Source of the DNA: Rhizoclosmatium globosum
Lineage: Eukaryota > Chytridiomycota > Chytridiomycetes > Chytridiales > Chytriomycetaceae
Reading direction: 5' to 3'
Assembly: GCA_002104985.1 (NCBI GenBank)
Contig: MCGO01000108.1
Location: 1 to 64,000, forward strand
Length of the DNA: 64,000 bases
In this document: positions 46,835 through 57,351 of the stretch, one piece after another
Layout: every line of letters starts with the position of its first letter
How positions within the stretch are numbered: the first letter of the stretch is position 1
Notes under the pieces: model-generated
Seen by the model: the letters and a program-made list of their open reading frames with translations, nothing else
Database searches by the model: none
What the model was told of the DNA's origin: nothing
Position numbers and translations under genes: made by a program

Positions 46835-47272
46835 TGGGTCGTCAATGGATCTGGCAGTCAGTCTCGTGTATGCCCCCCTTTCATACTCACATGAACGACT
46901 ATGTTTAACAATAAATATCTAGATTCGAACACGGAGTGCTCAAAAAGGACCCAAACGATGTTACATTACAGGACTCGCTTTTACCTGCCACAAACACGTT
47001 CAAGTGGAATGACGATGGCTGTAAATTGGATAAGGAATGCAGTGAGTGTGGTGGTTGCATCTGGTTTCCTTTATTGACGTTGTCCGCAGCGAGCAAAGGG
47101 GAAGAGTCACTCTACCGTTATGCCATATCTATAATCTCTTTTACGGAATGGAAGAGTCCAATGTCGCTGTTTCTTGGTAAGCTCTCCTTTCCCCTCAACT
47201 ATTTTACCAGCACTGATGATTTACTTTTTAGGATTAGTATCCACTGTATCCAGTTCTTACTTCAATGGATGA
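46835..47272 (+). CDS. Hypothetical small four-exon gene (about 93 residues)
   Basis: Four short exons join in frame through three GT-AG introns. ATG 46835 (MGRQWIWQSVS) runs to a donor near 46868. The acceptor CTAG ends at 46921, followed by FEHGVLKKDPNDVTLQDSLL. A 47-base intron (47041-47088, GTGAGT..CGCAG) comes next, then SKGEESLYRYAISIISFTEW, a third intron (47177-47232, GTAAGC..TTTTAG), and the ending LVSTVSSSYFNG at TGA 47270-47272. Stops in the intron sequences make intron removal necessary. No family was recognised and no signal peptide is seen. Confidence 0.4.
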
Positions 47273-48577
47273 ACACGCGAGGATTGAGAAAGCTCTATGA
47301 CTCTACTACTACGTCGGAATCCAGTGGATGAGAGTTAACAAATTGCTGTCTATCAACTCATTTCTTTATTCAGTCCTATTATGCGCACACTGACATCCTG
47401 GATTCCAGAAGGTATAGAAGCTGCATAACCACATGAAATCTGGTGTTCCCGTCAAAAGCTCTTGCTTGCACGAGATGTGAGTATTTTGAATAAATGGTGC
47501 TAATAGCCAAGAATTGACGATACAGAAAAGGGCAAGCGACGTTAAATTATGGACGGCGTGGCTGAAATGTGAGTTATTTACGGAGATTGAAATCCTGACT
47601 ATCAAATTTGTACAATAAATGAATACAAATGTACCATTCTTTTATTATTCTGTGGAAGCAATGACATTATGTGCTATTTGGACAACGTGTTCTTGTTATT
47701 TACAAGACAGTAACCTTGTAGAATAGATCCACGTGAATTCTCTGTCTTTGCTGGCATACATAGTTCGCAATTTTATTCAATTGGTTTATTGTGAGAACTG
47801 AGTGTTTGACAGACACAAATATATGACACTGTTTTGACGTCATATTGAACAAGGTTCTGCTGTCAAAACCCAACACCAATTCGTTATTGTGCTATATGAA
47901 CATGAGGTATTTGTCATATGAGACGTTCTTTGTACAAACTAAAACAATTTCACCCACACACTGTTTCGATCAGGGCAATTTTTTGAGATGTTAGAGTTGT
48001 ATTGAGTGTGTTCCAAACATCAGTCACAACAAGCGAATCAAGGTGCTCTTGCATAGTTTGCGGCGAGTCGAAAAAGGAGAAGTGATGGACAAAGGAGAAC
48101 CTTGTCTATGAATTTCTGGGTCGATATTGGTTTCACGCAATTTATGAGGCACGGTTGTGGTGGATCAGCTACTGTTGTCAGTCTTGCAGTCCGCAACTAC
48201 AGAAAATCGCACCATAAAACAAATTTATTAAAAAATTAAGGTGAGTGAGATTCGTTACTTATGTTTTCTTCGTCTGCGACTCGAAGGTGCTAAGAACTTA
48301 TTTATCTTGTCCTTGGCATTCTCGATATTTCGCACGTTTCTGCAATGCGACTCTTTTTTTCGTGATGAAGGACTGTGCAAAAGTATATTTCGTTGGTTGT
48401 GCCATTGATTCTTTACTGCAGTTTCATAGAACAAGAACATTTGCTTCCTTTCTTCAACTGAGATCATCTGATATTCTTATAATATCACAAGTTATGATGT
48501 GTATTTGTCATGAGTCGCGTCCTTGAATCGATTTGCTCTTTTTGCACATCATCTTCTGTTGTCAAGACTTACCAAGA
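47273..48577. other. Gene-poor spacer upstream of COQ1
   Basis: About 1.3 kb is AT-rich with no supported gene. Short open frames near 47366-47605 and 48245-48526 lack family features or splice context. Confidence 0.45.
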
Positions 48578-50181
48578 ATGCACCTTCTCCGGCCCCTTCG
48601 CATCATCCGTCGCTACTCATCAATACCGACAGCGACCGTCTCCGCCACAGTTCCGGTGTCGTCTGCAAAGGCCGAGGAGTCCGCGGCGGCGCTCGGGGCG
48701 CTTGCGAGTCTGTTGACGTCGACGATGGCTTCGGCTTCGGCTTCGGCTTCTGTGTCGCCTTCGCCGTCGCCAAGCCACAGCAGCTTTAGTCAGAGCCACA
48801 GCCAATCAAAAGCCGAGGCCAGTTGGACGGCGACCATGGCCCAGGCACAAAACGTTGTTGATCGCAGCGGCCCGTCAACCACCGATTCAATCATCAATCC
48901 ACAGCAACTGCTTGGCTCAGACTTGGCCCTGCTGACGGAAAACATCAGGAAGTTGCTTGGTGCGGATCACCCGGTCCTCAAGTCCGTTGCTTCCTATTAC
49001 TTTATGGGAACGGGCGGGAAACACATCAGACCTATGCTTGTGCTCCTGGTTGCCCAGGCATCTGCTCTGACAACGGCTTCCTCCTCGCGAAAGGTGCTGA
49101 GTGATTCGCTGATTGATAAACCCGTCTCGCCTCAATGCACAATCAAGTTTGACCCTTCAACAACTGCATCCTCCTCATCTGCATCTTCTATCCTTCCCAC
49201 TCAGCGCCGTCTCGCGGAAATAACTGAAATGATTCACACTGCATCTCTTCTCCACGACGATGTTATTGATGCGTCCTTGACTCGCCGTTCAAAACCATCC
49301 GTGAATGCTGAATATGGAAACAAAATGGCTATTCTGGCTGGAGATTTTTTGCTTTCTCGTGCGTCTATTGCGCTTGCGCGATTACGGAACATTGAAGTTG
49401 TCGAGTTGCTGAGTACTGTCATTTCAAACTTGGTCGAGGGAGAGTTTATGCAGTTGCGTAACAGTGCAAAGGCGAAAGATCCGAGTGCTGGACTCAATAA
49501 GACGAATGCACATGATTCATTGGATACTCCTGCCCCTGAATCTCTTGTCCCAACTCGAAGATCATATCCCCTCTTTAGTTCTAATGTTGCGACTGCACGT
49601 TTCGAGTACTACCTGACAAAAACGTATATGAAAACTGCTTCCTTGATTGCAAACAGCTGTCGCGCGTCGGCTGTTCTTGGGGGGTGCAATGAGGTGGTTG
49701 CCGAAGCTGTGTATCACTATGGAAAGTCTCTTGGTCTCGCATTCCAGGTTTGTAGACAGTTTCGAAGTCTATCCTGTATCTCATATCCGTTTTCTGTAGG
49801 TTGTCGATGATATGCTGGATTTCACAGTCACTGCAGATGAAATGGGTAAACCTGTCAATGCAGACATCAAACTTGGGATCGCAACAGCACCTGTCCTCTA
49901 TGCCGCCGAAGAATTCCCTGAGTTGGATCAAGCGATCGAACGAAACTTTAAATATGAAGGCGACGATGCATTGGTATGTACTCTCTACTATTATCATAAA
50001 TGCTAACGTTATGTGAAAGGCACTGAAGCTTGTGCATGCAAGTCAAGGAATTGCGCGAACGCGAGCATTGGCTGCTGCTTATTGTGCGGAAGCTGTGGAT
50101 GCAATCAGCATTCTGCCGGATTCTGATGCTAAACGAGTACTGATTCAGCTGACAGAAGCTGTTTTGACGCGTAAAACATAG
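48578..50181 (+). CDS. COQ1: Polyprenyl diphosphate synthase for ubiquinone side chain (COQ1)
   Basis: COQ1 builds the long isoprenoid tail of coenzyme Q in mitochondria. From ATG 48578 there is an Arg-rich presequence (MHLLRPLRIIRRYSS), then a Ser/Ala-rich low-complexity stretch (about 48650-48800) absent from the catalytic fold. GGKHIRPMLVLLVAQAS (about 49014-49065) is followed by a Ser-rich insert, then EMIHTASLLHDDVIDASLTRR with the first Asp-rich motif (about 49256-49272), GNKMAILAGDFLLSRA, and the second motif VVDDMLDFT after an intron (about 49800). QGIARTRALAAAYC lies near the end; the stop is TAG 50179-50181. Introns are at about 49747-49799 and 49975-50020. The frame is undamaged. 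Confidence 0.94.
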
Positions 50182-50440
50182 AGTGATTTAATTTCAATCA
50201 AAATTGTGCGTTGATGTTGGTGGTGGGTGGTTCGTTAAATCGGAACCATGTGATGATCATCATTCGTTCTTTCTGGGGGAATATACTAAAATATATAAAC
50301 TTAACTGACCATTACTTTGAACTTGTGCTCACTGTTTAACTTTTTGAGTTTACACCATACACAAAGCAATACTGCTACAGTCCTCTATTCTATACATATA
50401 TGTACTTCATATCACTCTATCTAACTTCCGAACTTCAAAA

Positions 50441-51462
50441 TCAATGGACATTTCTCTTCAAGAAAGAGTCCACAGTAACCCAATATTCGTCTTTGAAATC
50501 AACTGCGTGTTTCAAATGCCCGCTGGAAATAAACACTTTCTCCTCAACACTTATTCCTTCATCCCTTGCCAAATTCGCATGGGCATTGATTTCTGATGGA
50601 AGCGAAATTGTGTCGGCTTGAGAGTACAAGAACAATCGGACTCCATTCACGTTTCCATCTTCGTTGTTTGTACTAATCGTATATGGAATCGCCTGATTGA
50701 ACGGATACTTTTTCATGTCAATCACTTGTTTTCCAACAAACGCGAGCGCAAACGCAGCACCGAAAGAAAGGCGTTTCACAATCGGCCCTTTGACCTCTGC
50801 TGTATTGTATCGTGCCCAACTTGCCGCAGTTGTTGCACTTGGAGCTGAATCAAGAAGCAGAGCTTGAGACTTGAGTTGGTACCCTTTTGCATGGAGAGCG
50901 TTCACTGTACGCATCATTTTTAAGATTCCTCCTTTTGATAGCGCATGAACGACGAGCTTGGAGAGTGAGAACGCGGACTTCGGGGTTCCAGTTGGTTCGA
51001 CCAATTTGTTTGCTTCCAGGAAAGAAACGAGAGGCTCAAACTCGTTTACGTACTTCTCTTTTCCCTTTCCAGCCCAGACTGTGTCGATGTCGTCCGTTGT
51101 TCCGATAAGGATTATGACGGTGAATCCGTTCGATCTTTTTGCATATTGTTTGGGTTAGTGACTGGAGTGCAAGCAGAACCAATTTAATTGTCAGAGTTCA
51201 TTCACCTGTAGTACTGAGCGTACTTCTCGACTTCAGAGAATGGTGCATCGAGCCATCCGAATATGATGACATATCGCTTTCCGGCGAAAATGTGGTGTGC
51301 AGTTGGTTTTGCAATCCAGGCGGGACCCACTTGTTCATAGTCGGCGAATTCTTGGGCTTCGGCTGGAGAAAGAGCCACGGGACCCGTTGCGTGGACTCTC
51401 ACTGGACTCGTGGATGCTTGGGCGGCCATGATGGCTGATGCGCTGCCAGATTGAGCGTTCAT
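50441..51462 (-). CDS. DUF829/TMEM53-like alpha/beta-hydrolase-fold protein (copy 2)
   Basis: Exon 1 (51462 to about 51206) has YEQVGPAWIAKPT and GKRYVIIFGWLDAPF. A GT-AG intron follows (GTGAATG.., about 51205-51135). Exon 2 runs undamaged to TAA 50441-50443 and contains LVVHALSKGGILKMMRTVNALHAKGYQLKSQ at the elbow, LLLDSAP, GVRLFLYSQADTISLP and SSGHLKHAVDF. The elbow reads ALSKGG here and SFSNGG in copy 1, so both keep the Ser. Identity to the copy at 8124-9094 is obvious along the whole length. This intact copy is a good guide for repairing the frame of the other. Enzyme activity is unknown. Confidence 0.82.
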
Positions 51463-51589
51463 TCGACTTCTGTGGGAGACTTTTTGTGAGACACACCTTT
51501 GCGGACTGACTGACTGACTGACTGATCAGCAACTGAACTATTTTAGACTTAACGTTTATTGATAGAAAATGATGGACGATAAAGAAATT

Positions 51590-52945
51590 TTAAAATGATG
51601 GAGATGTTGGAGTGTAGTTTGGTGATGTCGGAATGTATGTTGGTGAAGATGGTGTCCAAGATGGAGAAACTGGACAATACGAAGGAGAGGTTGGTGTGTA
51701 GTTTGTCGTCACAGGTTGGTATGAAGGCGATGTTGGAACCCAACTTGGTGACGTTGGGGAATACGCGAATGTTGGCGAAGTGGGCGTCCACCCGAGATTT
51801 GGCGAAGCAGGGCAATACGCAGGAGATGTTGGTGAATACTTCAAATTTGATGTGTATGAAAGGCTTGTGGGTACGTAGCTGGGAGATTTTGGAGAGAAAG
51901 AGGCCTGCGTAGGTTTATATGCAGCCTTTAAAGCCCCATTCTTAGTGAGGTAGTTTGATTGTGGAAGGATGGTCGAACGCCTACCGCTTTTAGACGCTGG
52001 AAGCTTTGGCTCGATTGGAATAACACACACGTTCTGCTTCTTCTTTGGGGCTTCAGAAACATCTGCTGAGTTGTCATGATTCTTCCTCTTCAGTGGAGAA
52101 TACGAGGGATTCAAAAGTTGAAAGTAAGCTGGGCGGTTGCACATTTCTAACACCAAGGCTTTCATTCCCCCTCTTTTCACAACCTCCCTCAATCTACAAG
52201 CTTCCTTTTCTTTCAAATGCTCCAGCATAAATTTTACACATGCAGTGTGTCCGCGATCTTTCGCATCTTGTAACACATCGCCAATGTCTTGAGTGGTAGA
52301 AACGAAGCGCCCATCTGTGATCAGAATGCGAACAGATTCCGTCTGTCCACAAAGTAGCGCCCAATCCATGACGTTTTCGTTGTATGTTGGATTGAGGCTT
52401 TTACTTTTCAGCAGAAATTCAAGACAGTTGGTGTTACCAGTGCTTGCTGCCACCGCCAAGGGCAGGTTATTATTAAATGACGGATTAATGTGATTTGTGT
52501 CCAGCAGAAGGCGGATCACGTTCAGATAGCCGTGACATGAAGCCCAAAGAAGTGCTGCTTCCAAGTGCAACTTTCTGTGCGTGTCAGCCAATAAACTTTG
52601 TACGAGCTTCTTTGATTTGATTCTCCACTTTCTGGTTTCCCATACAGAGAACGTCTGAAAGTCTTTTGGGCAACTGGAGAAGAAGACGGGAGCTGTGATT
52701 AATTGGTATGTAAATGGCAAAGCCATCCATTCCTGGATCCCATACATCTCTAAATCTTTATTTGTTATCCTGTTGTTCAGATGGGTTTGGGCGGACAAGG
52801 CGTCGGGTAGGACAATGTCGGCCAGTTTCTTGCAGAGGCGGCCCACCACTGTCAGATGACTGTTTACAGGCAAGAAGGAAACTATGCGGGCAACAACGGG
52901 AGGGGGGAGGGAGTCGAAGCTCATTTTGTGGAAGGAACTTCTCAT
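51590..52945 (-). CDS. F-box-like / ankyrin protein with RNA polymerase II CTD-like heptad tail
   Basis: One intact exon encodes about 451 residues from ATG 52945 (a second ATG at 52924 opens MSFDSLPPP). Residues about 10-50 form an F-box-like motif ([25 protein letters not shown]). Residues about 120-250 contain four to five ankyrin-type units (for example [20 protein letters not shown] and [18 protein letters not shown]). A basic stretch with two KRK/KKK clusters (about 290-315) could be a nuclear signal. Residues about 343-451 (51593-51919) are about 15 tandem heptads of the form aromatic-x-P-T-S-P-S: one exact YSPTSPS, plus YTPTSPS twice, [21 protein letters not shown] and YIPTSPN. This is the Pol II largest-subunit CTD consensus, but no polymerase sequence is present. 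A role in binding CTD readers or kinases, or in Pol II turnover, is inference. Confidence 0.88.
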   Translation of the reverse strand: MRSSFHKMSFDSLPPPVVARIVSFLPVNSHLTVVGRLCKKLADIVLPDALSAQTHLNNRITNKDLEMYGIQEWMALPFTYQLITAPVFFSSCPKDFQTFSVWETRKWRIKSKKLVQSLLADTHRKLHLEAALLWASCHGYLNVIRLLLDTNHINPSFNNNLPLAVAASTGNTNCLEFLLKSKSLNPTYNENVMDWALLCGQTESVRILITDGRFVSTTQDIGDVLQDAKDRGHTACVKFMLEHLKEKEACRLREVVKRGGMKALVLEMCNRPAYFQLLNPSYSPLKRKNHDNSADVSEAPKKKQNVCVIPIEPKLPASKSGRRSTILPQSNYLTKNGALKAAYKPTQASFSPKSPSYVPTSLSYTSNLKYSPTSPAYCPASPNLGWTPTSPTFAYSPTSPSWVPTSPSYQPVTTNYTPTSPSYCPVSPSWTPSSPTYIPTSPNYTPTSPSF

Positions 52946-53360
52946 CACATTCTTCCCCTTTTAAATAAGTTCTTAATAAAACTTAACCACAACTTCCCCA
53001 ATGATTTATTATAACATTCAATTTTTCGACGGCAGATTATAACAGTAAGAGTGTGGGTCGCAAAGTGGACTCAGACTGTTTACTGCACAAAGTGCCTGCG
53101 AAAAGAGGGAATTCTGCTCCGAAGAGAGAAAAGGGTTGCCAAAAATTGGATACACTCTCCTTGTGGCCCTACCACACGGCAATCTTTAGTAAAAGGCGAA
53201 AGATTGAAGCGCTGTTGCGATAAAGCCAGAGAGGATGGGGATATAAGGAGGGACAAGGGATTTCCTTTTATTGATTGCTGGGTGACTGCGCATCAAGTCG
53301 TCAGAGCCAATCAAATCACTCCACAAATTTCAAAGGGTTACTCGACTGCGCACCCAAAAT
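52946..53360. other. Shared upstream region of the CTD-tail gene and U2 snRNA
   Basis: No gene is seen in this stretch. It separates the minus-strand F-box/ankyrin gene from the plus-strand U2 gene, so it must hold both promoters. Confidence 0.5.
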
Positions 53361-53361
53361 C

Positions 53362-53371
53362 CTATAAAAAC
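53362..53371 (+). promoter_or_regulatory. TATA-like element upstream of U2 snRNA
   Basis: CTATAAAAAC begins about 39 bases before the U2 5' end. The position fits a TATA box of a Pol II-transcribed snRNA gene. It is assigned from position and sequence only. Confidence 0.5.
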
Positions 53372-53400
53372 ACCACTCACATCTTTCGTTGTTCGGTACA

Positions 53401-53592
53401 ATCCTCTCAAGCCTATTGGCTAAGATCAAGTGTAGTATCTGTTCTATTTAGTGTGATAACTAAATCTGCGTACATTGTACGTATTCTATTATCACAATTA
53501 TTTTTGAGCCTCTCCTGTGGACCCTGTGTGCTTGCACCAGACCCGGGAACTGGTGTCGCTGGCCTTACACTGCCGCCTGCTGACGCCGAGCC
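53401..53592 (+). ncRNA. U2 spliceosomal snRNA
   Basis: The 5' domain is unmistakable: after ATCCTCTC the sequence TTGGCTAAGATCAAGTGTAG continues into TATCTGTTCT, matching the universal U2 core that includes the GTAGTA branch-site-pairing element (about 53431). ATTTAGTGTGATAACTAAAT forms stem-loop IIa. An Sm-type site ATTATTTTTGAG lies at about 53497-53508. The 3' domain has a stem CACCAG/CTGGTG (about 53536-53556) and a terminal stem-loop around CTTACACTG (about 53552-53588). Total length of about 190 nt matches U2 elsewhere. The 3' end is estimated from the last stem. The plus-strand open frame across this region is a by-product of the RNA gene. Confidence 0.92.
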
Positions 53593-53928
53593 CCTTCCTC
53601 TTTCTCTCAAAACAAATGATGAAAAACAAATACCCAAATCATACTTAAAGGCATAGAGTTGAACCTCCTGCTGTCGCTGTAGAGACTATGACTTCATGGG
53701 AAATCAGGGAAATCATGTAGGCAAGAGGACTTCATAGTCCCCATCCAATAGACTGTGATGTGTCTCGCAAACATGATCTTCTGAGGTTTGGTTTCTTCGA
53801 TACACCAAGCCTTTATACCAATGAACTGGGTTATGTTGTTATCAGTGTGTTATATCTGATGTTGTGTTGCCTTGCGATGTTTGTTTATCTGGATCAAATC
53901 AAGTGCAAATAATATATTTTCAAAATAG
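53593..53928. other. Spacer after U2 with a small inverted repeat
   Basis: No gene is seen. GACTATGA (53684-53691) and TCATAGTC (53732-53739) are perfect inverted repeats around a 40-base loop that also repeats GACTTCAT. Confidence 0.45.
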
Positions 53929-55964
53929 TCACTCTTGCTTTTCTCCACTCGGCGGTTCTTGGCCCGTCAACTCATAATACGACTCCCACAGCCGAATAAT
54001 CTGGAACAGAGCGATTAGTCGACAGGATTGGCCTAAGTTTACTCTCACCTCTTTCTGATTTTCCACAAAGGACTTCAACACCGCCTGCACACTTCCAGTA
54101 AAATCCGCAATCCTCTCCTTATCATAGCGCTCCATTTCTTTGTTGACCAAATCTGTCACCTTTTTGAGCTCATCCCATGCAAATCGAGCTTGTCCCTCCA
54201 ACTCAGGCAAATTGTTCAAACCACCCACAATCTGGTCCGCCCTTGCCTTTGGATCAGCGCGCATTCGTTCAATGCCTTCCTTCTTTTTCTTCACAGCCAA
54301 ATCCGCATTCTGCCAAACAGTAAACGCCTTCATCCTTCCCGCAAAGGCCACACGGATGGCGCCAATAAGCCGTAAATGCTCTTCCACAGTCGCAGCCATA
54401 TTCGTGATATCCATACTCGCCTGCTTATCATGCAACTCTTTGATGCGTTTGTGAATCTCTCCAACAACAGCGAGGCTTCTGCCGATTGGTTTCCCTCCTT
54501 CGACAGCAGCCAAGGCGTTCAGTGATTCGCCAAATTCGAAAGACGCGTTGGCGTAGTCACGACGTTGTTTGACGAGTGATTCCAACGCCTTTTGAAGAAC
54601 TTTGAGGTGTCGTTCGTCCACAAAGTCCATTTGATGACGCCGTTTGTCCAACTCCGCATTATCAAGAATTCGACCACTATTAGCTCCAGCTGCAAATGTG
54701 GACGCGGCTGCAGTGAGTCCCGGAATGGATATAAAAGATGAAGTTGGCTTCGCCTCTTTTTGCTATTTTTTGGTTGGAATAGAAGGTTTATTTTAGAATC
54801 CAACTGCTCCAACGACGAGTAAAGGAAGGGGATTTTACATCAGTGGCGAACGTTGATGATTCGAGGAAAAGACGAAGGTCTGCATCTTGCTGGAACAGAG
54901 AGTGCGAAACAGTCTTCCTGAGGAACTTTTCAAGCCCAGCGCGTCTTGACTCGACAAAGTCCTCCGCAAATCGTCCTGTTTTGGCACAGGAAAGTCAGAA
55001 TAAGTATGAGACGGGCACAACACACAAACCTAGGTTCTGCTTTCCAGGAAGAGGCTGAATAATCGCACCAGGGTATCGTTCGACGAGTTGATTGTATAGC
55101 CATAAGAAATCGCTGTATCGTCGAGAGACTGAGAAGGACGAATGTTTGTATCCGGGACAGTTTGTCTGCGGGAGAAGTGAATAAGCTGCTTCGACATAAA
55201 TAAATTGAGGCAAGCCAGTCGCTGAAAATTGAGTCGCATCTGGTTTGCAGGTATAGTCCAGGTCCTGCGAAAATCTAATCAACATACCCATGTCGAAACC
55301 TTGTAGATAGTGTACCCTCCCATTAACTCATTTCCAATCTTTTGAGGTTCAGAGATTGAAACTTGGAATTCATAAAGGTGCTGTTTTGGTTGGCGAATTG
55401 AGTAGATAGTCGCGCCCAATTCAACGACAGTGCAAGTACCTCATTGTCAGCATCATCGGCCTCTCGTTGAGCATGCTCTTCATCCTCATCTTCATCCCTT
55501 TGAACATTGGCTAGCGGGTCAAAGAGGACAGGCGTTGGTGTGATAGTTGTAGTCACTGCAATACCACCCTTGAGTGGCACGTGAGGCTGAGAAGCATACG
55601 GATTTGATGAAGAGGCAAAAGGAGATCCCCAAGCATCGCCCTGGCTGTCAGAGGAGTAAGAGGGCTGGGCATAACTCTGTTCCACCGGCGCAAAGTGCGA
55701 GCGGGCATCAAAGGGATCCTCAAAGGCACTTGAAGCCGTCGCAAACGGCGCGTGTCCAAGCGAAAGAGCATCGAGATTGAGTGGATTTGACGAGTAGTTT
55801 TTATAGTTTGTTTCCGTGTTTTGCGGCTCGTACTCGTCGTTCGCGGCGTCGACATCGAGTGGCGGCGCCGATGTCGTCAGCGCAATTGATGACGTAAGCG
55901 GAAGAGGCGGGAGGGACGAGTCGTCGCCGCCCCAGACGCCAGAGCCAAATTCATCGTGGTCCAT
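53929..55964 (-). CDS. VPS5: Retromer sorting nexin VPS5/SNX1
   Basis: Vps5/SNX1 pairs with Vps17-type nexins to tubulate endosomes for retromer recycling. From ATG 55964 a disordered acidic/Ser-rich N terminus runs about 180 residues. The PX domain follows: VSISEPQKIGNELMGGYTIYKV, SSFSVSRRYSDFLWLYNQLVERYPGAIIQPLPGKQ (phosphoinositide site, about 55140-55040), RRAGLEKFLRKTVSH and DLRLFLES. The BAR domain (about 54700-53940) has EFGESLNALAAVEGG, a long charged coil and IRLWESYYELTG, ending at TGA 53929-53931. Introns are short GT-AG. A segment around 54840-54720 is hard to place in frame. Confidence 0.88.
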
Positions 55965-56121
55965 TAAGAAAAGAGTTTTTGACTGTAGAAAGAACGCATC
56001 TTGCTCAGTTCAATGAAGAATTATATCAATGTTAAAGACTGACGATACAGTACAACCACGGGATCGCTGTAATTCCTGTTCCCTTCCGGTTTCATGTTTC
56101 AATCATCCCACAAATTGAAAG

Positions 56122-57216
56122 ATGACCACGCTCCTTGTCACCAAGTACGTCACCGATTCCGACGACATTGAGCATCCAACGCAATTGCAAGTGACACTGG
56201 ATCTGGCGCTGCTCAAGAAAGTGTTCAGTTTCGTGCATCCAAAGCAAGTTCACCGTCTTCGTCTCCTCAACAAGACATTTGCGTCCCTGGTTTTATCCGA
56301 CGACTTTGCCCTTCTCTGCCTCTCAAACTCGGTTCCAAAGACGCAGCCCGGCGATTGGTCCGACCTGTTTGCCATCACAAACAAACGCTCGTCCCTCTCA
56401 TTTCAGAGACCCAACGAGTTTCAGGAACTCTTTTTCCAATGGCCTGACTTGTATCAGCGGCTGTATGCTCAGCAGTTTGCTCAACACACAAAGTCGCTCG
56501 GCAAAGTGATTGGTTTGGGACGAGGCCGTTCTCTCACAATTCCACACCACATCCAGGAAATGACATCTCTTGTTCGTCTTGATTTAGGAATGTGTGGACT
56601 CTCTGGTACGATCCCATATGCCATCACAGGGCTTACTGCTCTTGAGTACTTGGACCTGTCACGAAATAGACTTGAGGGAGGCATCCCTGTCGGCCTTGGA
56701 AACTTGACGCAACTAAAATTGCTCAATTTGGAAGACAATGAACTGACTGGAGATATTCCTGCGGATCTGGGCTCTTGTGTTCAACTTGTTGGCCTCCAAC
56801 TGAATGACAACAAACTCTCGGGGCCGATTCCTTCAACCTTGGGATACCTTACAAAAATTGTGAAGCTATACTTGAGCAAGAATAATCTGTCCGGACCTAT
56901 TCCATCGGAATTCGGTCAATTGATTTCTTTGTCGGAGTTGAGACTCAACAACAACAGTCTTACTGGATCCATTCCATCAGAAATTTGTCGTCTTCAACAA
57001 CTCCGAAGCTTATATTTAAACAGGAACAAATTGTCGGGTCCAATCCCTCTTGAAATTGGAGGTTTGGTGCAATTACGCCATTTTGTTGTGAATGGGAACG
57101 AGTTGAGTGGTCCAATTCCTCAGTCCATCATGTCACTCGAAGAATTGGAGCTGTGTAATTTGAAAGGCAACGCTGGATTCACTTGCGACTTTGATTTTGA
57201 TTTCTCTATTCAATGA
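56122..57216 (+). CDS. F-box-like / plant-type LRR protein F
   Basis: This is an intact single exon of 364 codons. The F-box-like head is LDLALLKKVFSFVHPKQVHRLRLL (split here for length), followed by FASLVLSDDFALLCLS, the linker motif LFFQWPDLYQRLYAQQF and about ten GxIP repeats (such as RLEGGIPVGLGNLTQLKLL and NLSGPIPSEFGQLISLSEL). The cap is NLKGNAGFTCDFDF before TGA 57214-57216. There is no signal peptide or membrane helix. The gene is divergent from VPS5, 157 bases away. Confidence 0.85.
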   Translation: MTTLLVTKYVTDSDDIEHPTQLQVTLDLALLKKVFSFVHPKQVHRLRLLNKTFASLVLSDDFALLCLSNSVPKTQPGDWSDLFAITNKRSSLSFQRPNEFQELFFQWPDLYQRLYAQQFAQHTKSLGKVIGLGRGRSLTIPHHIQEMTSLVRLDLGMCGLSGTIPYAITGLTALEYLDLSRNRLEGGIPVGLGNLTQLKLLNLEDNELTGDIPADLGSCVQLVGLQLNDNKLSGPIPSTLGYLTKIVKLYLSKNNLSGPIPSEFGQLISLSELRLNNNSLTGSIPSEICRLQQLRSLYLNRNKLSGPIPLEIGGLVQLRHFVVNGNELSGPIPQSIMSLEELELCNLKGNAGFTCDFDFDFSIQ

Positions 57217-57351
57217 TAGGTCTGAAAATAAATGCATAGATTCCATTGTGAATGCACGAAGAACTTTAATTTCTGTAGATATGAACAATCCCTTTGTTGA
57301 CTTGATCCCTCTTTCCTTTTGGTTGCGAAACTCTACCACAAAAACAAATCA

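Noticed and set aside
48245..48526. 93-codon plus-strand open frame upstream of COQ1
   Set aside because: Composition is random-like and it lies in the promoter region of COQ1.
48720..48765. GGCTTC hexamer run as a microsatellite of interest
   Set aside because: It encodes the Ser/Ala-rich part of the COQ1 N-terminal region and is explained by codon repetition.
51503..51525. GACT tetranucleotide run upstream of the second DUF829 gene
   Set aside because: A simple short repeat of about five units without any other sign of function.
53051..53656. 201-codon plus-strand open frame as a protein
   Set aside because: It crosses the U2 snRNA and its promoter and has no protein family features.
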